Assembly (NCBI GenBank): GCA_024516155.1
Contig: JAJJXM010000048.1
Location: forward strand, 434,001-498,000
Direction of reading: 5' to 3'
Length of the DNA stretch: 64,000 nt
Source: Pyronema omphalodes
Lineage: Eukaryota; Ascomycota; Pezizomycetes; Pezizales; Pyronemataceae
Shown here: positions 54,790-64,000 of the stretch, in pieces
Position numbering within the stretch: the stretch's first letter is position 1
Layout of the letters: each line of letters opens with the position of its first letter
The notes under the pieces: generated by a model
What the model saw: only the letters and a program-made list of their open reading frames with translations
The model's database searches: none
Told to the model about the DNA's origin: nothing
Position numbers and translations under genes: made by a program

Positions 54790-57700
54790 AAGTGATGATA
54801 GATGGAGGGAGCGGATATTGATAAGAAACGGGGAGCATGATGGATGATATATCTTTTTTTATTATGTTATGTGTATGTGTTGATTATTTGCTTTAAGGAC
54901 AGGACTGGATGAAAGGCGGGGAAGTGGTGGGGAGTTACTGGGGTGGTGAGGGGAGGAGAGGGTTCAGCTGGCGTTTAATCAACCAGTGTTGATTAAAGGA
55001 TACCTACCAATAGGTTTGGCTTACGAAGTTATTGAATAACAGTTAGCCAATACGATTAAAGCACCTAAGGAATGAAAAGTATGATATGATAGCTCATGAA
55101 ATAATTAATAGATCAATTGTTCTTAATATCGCTGTCCTTAGCTGTACATATGCACCCAATCACGCAAATTCATAACGGTAGCAGTTTTGGCTGGGGATTG
55201 AAGTTGATATTAGGAACTGAGGAGATTCGGGGGGTGGAAGTATGGGGGATGAGATAGCTGGGATATTTACCCTTTCTCGAATTTCAGGTTGGAGGTCCTA
55301 TGGCTTGATATATGCGGCGCCTCCTGTCAGAAGGGTTCTGTGTTCATGTTCGGAATATGGCCTGGTTGGGATTAATTTTCTATGCCGCCGGTCTATGCAT
55401 ATTAACCGGGTAAAGCTCATAATAGTCAGGCTGACTGGGCTTGGGATGAACTGATGTATTGTTGTCTGTTTGATGTCCAGTTTGGAGAAGGTGCAGTGCT
55501 CGCCCCCCCCCCCCCCCCCCCCCCCTCACCCCCCATCCACTCCCCTGGGGGATTCCCTGCGGGTTCCCTTTGGCGGTGCGAAGAAGGAGTGCTGGTGAAC
55601 TCGAGGAAGAATTGTTCTTTGGTAGGAGCTTCTTAGAGAGGTTTTATGGGAGTATTTATCTGCTCGTCTACAGTAGAAAATAGAAAAAACGGAATACGGT
55701 GCCACAGTGGAGTTATAGAACCCGATACTTCCAGAATGTGAAATGACTAACGGGATTCTATGCTATAAATTTGGGAATATGAAGAGTTTGAAAATATCTG
55801 AGAAAACCCGACTAATGAACTCTGTGGTCTAACGAAATCCGTTGAAAGCATATCTGTTCGCGGCAGGAATTCCAAAACGGTAATATGGAGGCCGAGTGAT
55901 GCTTCATGTTTCACTTTGACGTCAAAATCGAACGATGTATTAGCATATTAGGATCCAGAAGCTCAACAAATAGGTATTATTATTACTGATTATTCTACTA
56001 CCTCAGAAGACTCTGGGCTCTTGCCAGGATTTGTAAAATGGTATGTATCAACCCGCTCACAAACACCCGTTTACGGCGATGATCAAGCTTGATATAAAAC
56101 GGTTTCATGTTATTGTCAATTATTCTGACAGCCGTACTCTCGTCAATGCAGACGTCCAAATTTAATAGGGATAAATTACCTAAGCGCGTTAGCGTATATT
56201 TGATAGGCTGCCGCGACCCACGGCACGTCGCGTCATAGCGCGTCTGTGGTACTATGCTGTGAGTTTCCGCGCCTTTGCATTGATACTTTTTCAGGACCCC
56301 CTACGTCAGCCTCGCTGTCCCGATAACTCTAAACATCGTATCTTCTGCAGTATCATTGTACTTCCGCTTACGATCGGTGTATATGGTGTCGAAATTGAAG
56401 CCTCCGCCTGAATCTTAACCGACAAATCATTGGCCTTCGGTCAATGCCTGGCTGGGTCTAAGTTCACAAATGTCGAAGAAGATGAAATATCCACTCAGCT
56501 TTGCTTTAATCCTGGATTTCAGTTGATAAGCTCATTCCGGAAAACCAACACCGAAAGTTCTGCAGGCCACCAGTTCAAGCTATCATATCGTTTGACAATC
56601 GACGATTCTTTTCCACGGTTAATCCCATAAGTCTAATGCTTTCGAAGATCACGGGGAGGTCCTGGGAATCTTTATAATTCCTGGCAAGTTTCATATTCCA
56701 CTACCTATATCAACATGGATGACGATTTAACGTACGACTGTGAAATGGAGAAAGTCAATTTCCACGGCATCAGCAGGAACCCGAAGACCAGATTTTGGGA
56801 TCCTCCATGCTCCTATGGTTTCAACGTCCATGGAAGTTGCCGGATTCAGAACACCTGACCTTTGTAATTGTTGCTAATAATAAATTTCTAGCTGCACTGC
56901 ATTGAATATGGATTGTGGCTTATGCTGGAATTCTGATTTCTGGATTTGCGAGATGGTGAAAAACTCGGAGGTGTCCACTTTTATGCAGCATTCAGACCCT
57001 TTAAAATTAACGTAAAACATGCGTAAGACAGTGATTCGTCTCTGTTAATATGCATATGGTTATTTTTATTATGATCTCCAAGATGTGGGGGTACTTGATC
57101 AGTTACCAGGTTCTCTCAGCATCAGACTCTGTTTTCGGCTAGTCATACAAGGCTACCAACAATCAATGCAGTGCAGCCCTGTAGTGCACTTTTCCTTCCG
57201 ATTTTCTGCTTCGTCAGGTGTTGGAAACTCATCGAGTTGTTGAAAAGCTATGTATGTAGGTAAGTTCTTTCATCAAGGCTTCACAATAAAATAGTGCAAC
57301 TACAGGTCCGTATTATTCACGCTACGGTCGATGTAAGACCTTTTACTCATTTGTCTGATGCTTGGCCACATGGAGTGCAGTTTATGGGTGTCTTCAAGTT
57401 GTCTTTTCCCGTAAAACTGCATCGATAGTGCACGGGAAATGATATGTATGTACCGATGTCGCTAACTTTCCCTTGTCTACAGGTGCAGTTTTCTAGCGCC
57501 CGTATCAGGTTTTACATCCAAGGAATGACAGCGGGCCCCATCCACATAGCGAATCGAATTCTGTCGCGTTTGCAAATCATCATGACAATTCGAAGAACCA
57601 GTATTGCAGATCCAATCCATCAAGATATGACAGGAAGGATCTTCTTCTTAGTTCATGGATCCATCTCTTCTGGACCTCTACATGTTCGCTTGCCAGCAAG

Positions 57701-58950
57701 TAAGGCGGGGTAAACTACCGTATGAAAATAAGTTCCAACGCCCTCGCCGAACCACCAGCCAATTTACCGGCCCGACCCGCGTTACCTCTGAAGATCGACG
57801 GGAAAGTCCAGTCTTACGAAAATGATACATACACCAGTTCTAAGAGACACATTTTCAACTTTTAACGTTTGGTTGTCTTTGGCGAATGTTCCCATGCTAG
57901 AGGATCCACCAAGATCCCATTGGATCGCGAGACAAAGGCGCGCTTATGTAGGTCTCACATTCGACCCCGCCATATGCAAGGATGACGCAAGGCGGAGACT
58001 TTCCATCGAGCAGAGTCAAAGGCGGCGTGGCAAACGATATGTACAGCGCAGGACACTTCACGAAGAAATCTGTTGGGCCGTATATTCGCTCGGAGTTAAC
58101 CGGTTTAACAGGTTGGGCTTTTATACTTTTTTCATTCCTTCTTTCTAATTGGCACAGATATATCTTCTGTGCTTTATTCTGAATTAGTGTTCATGATATT
58201 TTCGGACTTTTCATCATATGATTTAGTTGAATCATCAACGTACTGTTGATATAAAACAGTCATCCTCATGAAGAAAGCTATTTATTTCTTCTATTTACCC
58301 TACATATACATACGGATCCGACAGATGCAACTTGCCGTCCCTTCGTCTCATAGCCGGGCTGGGTAGAGATAGAAAGCTGGGCAGTACTTCACCGGCGAAC
58401 CAAATACAGCACGTTTTAGCCATGTGTTCCTCTCCTTCCTTACCAAACAGAAATGGGCGATTGGACAAGTTCTGTTCGTTGTCAAAAGATTCCAATGATT
58501 TGTCTCACAGAGCATGGTGGATGCATGCACCTCAGACAACGTTGGAATTGAAACTTCAACCGAGGCTTGAAAAAAAAAAACCATGGACCGTATCATAACT
58601 CTTCAAAAGTACCGTGAACCATCATGCAGTTCTATAGCCAAGGAAACCGTGGTTACATGCTGTATCCTGACACCATCAATATAGGTGATCGAATCAAGGA
58701 CACGGCTTCTTCTGCATGTCTGCATATGAGTTGCACAACCGCTTGCGAATCATTGGGTCGATACAAAAAGCAAGACAGTCCCCATACCCCAAAAACGTTT
58801 CGTGATATTAGTGTGCTGCTTGTCGCATCAGCTCCCAATCTAGGTCAGTTTTGCTTCTCGATCATCAGGCGGAGCGATTCGCTTGCCACCTTAGCGCATA
58901 GTACGCTGGTCACTATCATTCCTTATATACATGCTACGGTCTTCTTCATC
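54790..58950. other. Large gene-poor region between KexA and MHYT gene
   Basis: About 4.2 kb. It holds a C tract at 55504-55524 and no gene I can support. ATG frames at 57444-57713, 57822-58148 and 58624-58950 lack motifs; the last merges in frame with the MHYT protein and could be an N-terminal extension. The sequence resembles decayed non-coding DNA. Confidence 0.5.
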
Positions 58951-61596
58951 ATGACAATTGAACAAGACAACCTCATTATGGCCGTTTCCGCGATTGCCCC
59001 CAGGCATTATGATGCTGGTTATGTTGCGCTTTCATATTTTGTCTCGCTCATCGGTTCATTATCGACATTACAACTTCTTCAATTACGAACTTCTGGTCGG
59101 GGTCTGTACAATTGGTACCTTTTATTTGGAAGCAGTGTGACTATGGGTGGCATTGGTATGTACATGACATGAAAAAATATATCGCAATGCATGTGCTTAT
59201 CAGTTCTAACAAAATTTCCAGCAATTTGGTCGATGCACTTTGTGAGCAATCTCTCGTAGCTGGAAGGACAATTTTCTAACGAAAAATATCTAGATTGGAA
59301 ACCGCGCCACCGTACTTTACAACGGCGAACCTGAACTTCAATTGGCATACAACAGCACATTTACCGTTGTTTCTTTCTTTGTACCAGTCTTGGTTTTACT
59401 TGGAGCTTACTCCCTTGCGGGTGTTGGCGGCGATGAGGTACGAAAACTGCGGGTAATCGTTGGTGGTACATTCGCGGGGTCAAGGTCAATATTTCATCAT
59501 TTCCATCGTAAAAACCGACTCTAACTTTTCATATAGTATCTGCGGAATGCATTACCTTGGTGACGCTGGTATTTCAAACTATAACATGAAGTATTCGATA
59601 ACCCGAGTGGTCGCCTCCGTAATCATCGCGATTAGCGCCACAAACATCGCCTTAGCACTATTCTTTATAATGCACAAAAACTTTACAAATCTTTGGTGGA
59701 AACGATTGATACTTGCATTTATTTTAGCTGGAGCTGTGTCTGGAATGCATTGGACAGCATCATCAGGAACTACTTACATGATCAAGCGAAAACAGGCGAT
59801 ATCGGACAATACGCTCTCGCGGCAATGGGTTGTGGTCATTGTTATCGTTCTGGTATGTAACTATTCTTTCATCTGATAAATTTATGCTGACAATTAAAGT
59901 CCGTTTTCTGCTGTACAATCTTATTGGCATTTGCAGCTGCGGCAGGCCGTGAGAGGAGGCAGCAATACCGGCGCGCACAAAAGATTGTGCTAGCTTCTGT
60001 AATTTTCGAAGATGGAAAGCTGATGGTTTTGTCTGATGGAACTCTGCCAACGAAAACCATCACCGATACGTTTTCTGAGCGTGTAAGTCGATATAGTTTT
60101 GTATCTCTGTCTTGATTTCTGATAAGATCTAGTCGTTCGAAGAAAGCTTCGGCAAGCGACACCATGTATTCCATTGGATTTATCGCACTTCGCGAAACTG
60201 GCGTGCCGTAGTCGACCTCGTACCAGGCATGCGTCGACATCTTCGAAGCACAATGCCTTTTCCTCGTCATTATCATGTTCATCGCGGTGAAACGACTCAA
60301 TTCGAAGAATACTCAATACTATTTCAGGAGATGTTTTGTGTAGCGGCCAAGGAGTTAGCAGACGCTATACACCAGCCGATGGAATCTGTTGGAGTTTTAT
60401 ACGAGGATATTATCATTACCGCGAGTGCCTCTACCAAATCTGATCCTGAGATACAATACGAGCCGAGACCAGGACGGGGAAAGGTGCTATTCCTAGTGAA
60501 AAGGGTCGATAAAGCAGAGGCAACCCGACTGGGGACATTTGGATTTCGATTTACAAGCCCAGTGAATGTTTATGATGTTCTTTCCCGAACGATGATGGTA
60601 TCGAAGCATGCAATAAGTACCGCCATCACCAATATGGCAAATTACAACCCCGAGCGAGAAGCATTATCGCCGCCTGGTGTTTACTTGGGCTGTTTTGCAG
60701 TACAGGCTGACATTAATGGTGGTTTCGATGTTCTCGTTCAACAAGGAGCGACAAGCAAGCTCCCTAATCGACCACTAGGAATTCCAACACTCACCTCCGC
60801 ACACTTACGATTTATGCAGCAATATAATGGAAAAACAACAACCGAGATTATTGCAGCACTAAAAGAAAGCTCTACCGAAGCTGCACAAACAGCTGGATTA
60901 ACAGAAGAATTCGCTGCTCAGTTTCAAACTGCGCTACTCACTCTACGAAACGAATTGAGGGACACAACACAAAACGATACGAAAGACACATACTTTGATC
61001 AGGCTATCTTAGATTCACAGCCACATTTTCTTCCCACCGTATCGCTTGGGGAGACTTCGAGTCCAAATTCTCTCGAAACGACAGCCCAGATTATTGTTTT
61101 TAAAACAATTATACCCATACATACAGCAGTATCTTCCCGACAGCTCACATTGACACCTTTCAACTTTTTTTCTACTCAACAACGCGCTTATCCCGGGTGT
61201 CCTGAGCACGAAGTTCACGCACGGCGGGTACACAGAGAGTTCTCAGGGCGGATAGCACCCTTAACACCAAAACGGGCGGTAACACGACGGGAGAGGTATG
61301 CACAGTATTGGCGACCCAAAATCGGGTTAAGGCATGGCGGGTTTGGGGATATCGACACGATCTCACGGAATCTCGCATCCATATCGCAAACTAATTTGGC
61401 TGCTAATGATCCATTTGCATCGGCGGGAATCATGGTTTGTAAGGAGGTGACTGTAGACGTAGCGGAGCCGAAAAATGCGACTGAAATGAAGGATCTGGGA
61501 CCAAAGGTGGATATTGCAAAGATAGATGAGACGGTGGATGGCTTAACTTTGTGCGAGGTATTGTTGAAAAGTTTGTTCCAGGATATGAAGAAGTAG
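58951..61596 (+). CDS. MHYT-domain integral membrane protein
   Basis: Fungal member of the MHYT family, whose bacterial relatives are membrane sensors of gases such as O2, CO or NO, probably through copper bound by the MHYT motifs; the fungal role is not known. Six exons, 58951-59155, 59222-59241, 59294-59478, 59537-59852, 59900-60082 and 60133-61596, give 790 residues. The second exon is only 20 nt. About seven membrane segments; MHYT-type motifs SMHFIGN (over the microexon join), GMHYLGD (over a splice) and GMHWTAS are visible. A long soluble C-terminal domain follows: RRAQKIVLASVIFEDGKLMVLSDG, FRDI-free region with FHWIYRTSRNWR and VYLGCFAVQ. ATG 58951 was chosen because it directly precedes the first membrane segment; an in-frame ATG at 58624 is possible. 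Confidence 0.85.
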
Positions 61597-63637
61597 ATCA
61601 TGTTTTAGACGCCTTTTCGTTTCTTTCTTTTACGGGACTTTCTTTTTGGTGTTTGCGGAATTGTTTTATGGGCATGATTATGGCATTTCTTTTGTCCGAT
61701 TTGAAAATGTTATGTAGTTATGTAAGTAATGATAAATGTATATGATATGCATGATCATGTGTAAGCTATCTCTAGCTTGTAGGAGCTTATTCCCATGTTC
61801 CAGTATATGTACAACATAATTCCGAGCCTGTGGTTCCGTTTTCCGTTTGCAATATGTGATCTCGTCGCGTCAATATTAACCCTGGCATGAAAGAAAAGAC
61901 CCTTAGTTTGATGCTACTGAGACATTAGAACATAAATCATTTGTCGAATATGCGAACAACTAAAACCTCATGATTCGGGCAACTTTTCTGTCATGAAGCA
62001 TGGTCAACCATAATGTCGGGACTCAAACCTACAGGATCTTCACGGTAACACCAAAGTTGGAGAGATAGCTGATAAATACATATGCACACGCGACTCCAAA
62101 TCTAGAACATAACCAAGTGACAAAGTCCAGCCGAACATTATTGAACACCATCGTTTCCCTTCCAAACATATCACAACTCCAGGAAATAACGAGGAAATTG
62201 TAGGCGGGATGATAAAATGTCAGATTGTTCTAAGTACATAACCTACATGCATCCGAAGCATAGGAATACAGACTCGAGTATGATGCACTAGTGTATACCC
62301 ACCTAATATCCCGCTGGGGGCCGGTTATTGATGAATGGACTGTTGTTTGACTTTACCGGAAAAACTGTAGGCACGGTTGATAGTCAGCGACCATATCCAG
62401 GGTGTCCAGGCTAATGTAAAACCTGCATTGATGGATCCCGAATAACAGGGTGGGCACTGTTAATCACACGTTCGAGACTGGGGGGTGCTGGTTAAAGTGC
62501 ATGTGGAAGCTTAAAGGAAGGAATATGCCGGCTATCGTGATGGAAGATTTTTGGAACTACATAGATAAGCAAATTCCGGGGATTTTGGACCGGTTTCTGG
62601 GGCTTAGGTTACTGCAGGGCGTTTGAAAATCTTGATTCCATAATATGCAAGCCGCAGGTATCACAGAATTTGGGAGTTTGTCCATCTAATCTCCCAGTTA
62701 GGTTTTGGGTTCGCTATATTTGTACCAGTATACATCTCTAGGTATTGGCTATGTGGCGTTGAGTTAACGCATAGAATGATGTCAGTTATTTCCCCATTAT
62801 CGTCTTTTTCCCGTCTCCCGGAGAAGCCATATCTGTATTATTGGAATAATGTCGAGTAAACTGTGATTGTAAAAAAAGCTCCGTGATGCGGGGCACCTCT
62901 TTGCCACCTTGGTGTATGGTTACTTAGAGTGTTGTTTGGTCGGTAGGCTGCATGTAGCACAACCTTTTGTGCATTCTGAAGTTATTCGTAGGAATTCGTA
63001 GGACGTTTTTGCACCTGCACTCTGCAATACTGCCACGGTAAGGTAGTACTTCGGCGGTCTTGTATTTTGTTTTTCGACTGTGCCACTCCGCGGTGATCCC
63101 AAATCACATCCCAAATGGCAAGCCGTTATTGGGGATTATCGCTGTAGGAACTCTGTGAAACTGTGCATAAACTTGTTTTGAGGTCGTATTCCTAATATGT
63201 AGTGGCTTACAGCTGCAATTGCAAACGTGAAGTGTGTTGTCTTTCCTGGCGATTTCTGCCAATTTTTGATATTCCGACTTGGAGGCGTGAAGTCGCCTCA
63301 TAGAGCACAACAGCAATCTTAACATTTATAGTTATGCTTGCATTGTACATTTTATTGTTTTCTTTTGATATATTTGAAGCTCGGGCCGTTCGACTATTCA
63401 GGCGCCGGTATTATCATGGTGAATCACTCGCGCTATTTTCAATCGAATTATTTTTCTAATGTGATGAACTCTATTAATGTCTAAACCCTTGGCATGACTT
63501 TAAAAAATTACAACAACTTTTGTACTACTATCAATTTATCTATCAGTAATTCCCATCTTAATGTGTGGTCGATCCTGGCAACACCACCGGCAGCAAAAAA
63601 CTGCCGTTTGGTCCCCTACCAAAACCAATAAAAAAAG
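61597..63637. other. Intergenic region between MHYT gene and tRNA
   Basis: About 2 kb. No gene supported. Minus frames at 62920-63325 lack motifs. Confidence 0.5.
63631..63636 (-). terminator. RNA polymerase III terminator
   Basis: Six T on the minus strand, one base after the tRNA-Asn 3' end. Confidence 0.8.
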
Positions 63638-63727
63638 CTCCTCCGGGTGGGCTTGAACCACCAACCTCCTGATCGCAGATTCAAGATCTTAACAGTCAGA
63701 CGCGCTAGCCAATTGCGCCACGGGGGA
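63638..63727 (-). tRNA. tRNA-Asn (GTT) with a 16-nt intron
   Basis: Reading the minus strand: acceptor TCCCCCG pairs with CGGAGGA (one C-A mismatch), D-arm TGGCGCAATTGGCTAGCGCG, anticodon stem TCTGA/TCAGG, loop CTGTTAA with anticodon GTT, T-arm GGTGG-TTCAAGC-CCACC and discriminator G. An intron of 16 nt (63689-63674) lies one base 3' of the anticodon, the normal nuclear position. A and B boxes are present, and a run of T (63636-63631 on the minus strand) serves as the Pol III terminator. CCA is not encoded, as expected in eukaryotes. Confidence 0.88.
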
Positions 63728-64000
63728 TGTTATGCTGGTTAATGCATTTACCATACACAATGGTAGTTTCCTACATGATTTCAACAGAAGCAAGTCTAAT
63801 TCATAAAATTATTGAACACAGGTCCGTTGGTCAAGCATTGATTTTTAAAGTTCAAGAAGTTTATGCATCCACCACATATAGATTACCCTGTATAAAGACG
63901 GATATCGCCGTGACGATGTGTCCTGATGTCCTCGCGAACACTGATTCGATGATTTTCTCAAGTATTCGGAACTTATAACCCACCCACTCATAAACCCATC

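Noticed and set aside
57822..58148. 108-residue ATG frame as a gene
   Set aside because: No motif, overlaps another frame, and lies in decayed-looking DNA; support is too weak.

Overview
The window is nuclear DNA from a filamentous ascomycete (Pezizomycotina). Evidence: many short introns (about 48-160 nt, mostly GT-AG with CTAAC/CTGAC-like branch sites) and clear ascomycete genes: QCR7, ESF2, a J-protein with DUF1977, ATG12, a Mup1-like methionine permease, a Cys-3/MetR-type bZIP, a KexA carboxypeptidase and an MHYT membrane protein. Moderate AT content, long poly-A/T/C/G runs and wide repeat-rich gaps fit a Pezizomycetes or Orbiliomycetes genome, but the class cannot be fixed from the sequence alone.

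Layout. 1-4.0 kb is gene-free and full of microsatellites and decayed tandem duplications. 4.0-16.4 kb is a conserved housekeeping block: QCR7(+), ESF2(-), HLJ1-like J-protein(+), an F-box protein(-), ATG12(-), a short-chain dehydrogenase(+) and a methionine permease(-). 17.0-19.8 kb holds an eleven-exon gene of unknown function. 20-28 kb has a MITE, a fructosamine-kinase-like gene(-) that appears to lack a metal-binding Asp, an SPF45-like splicing factor(-) divergent from a YciI-like gene(+), and an orphan ORF. 28-34 kb is accessory DNA: GTGTTTA palindrome arrays, inverted dispersed repeats and a tRNA-derived SINE with perfect 14-bp target-site duplications. 35.3-36.8 kb is a peroxisomal SCP2-type thiolase. 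38.4-46.6 kb holds a Ser/Pro-rich gene with a tandemly duplicated intron-exon unit, a second MITE copy, an orphan ORF, the Cys-3-like bZIP and a Lys-rich C-terminus protein. 47.4-54.8 kb holds a TCP11/Sok1-like IQ protein, a Gln/Pro-rich protein with short internal repeats and KexA. 58.9-61.6 kb is the MHYT protein. A tRNA-Asn with a 16-nt intron sits near the right end.

There is no biosynthetic cluster or operon logic; genes are independent and several pairs share divergent promoters. The one plausible functional link is sulfur: the Mup1-like permease belongs to a class commonly under Cys-3/MetR control, and a Cys-3-like bZIP lies 27 kb away. Exon joins below were placed by hand from splice signals, frame and family homology, so the multi-exon models are predictions. 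The strongest candidates for undescribed elements are the SINE at 32.2-32.55 kb, the GTGTTTA inverted-repeat arrays at 28.3-29.9 kb and the roughly 210-bp TA-flanked MITE.
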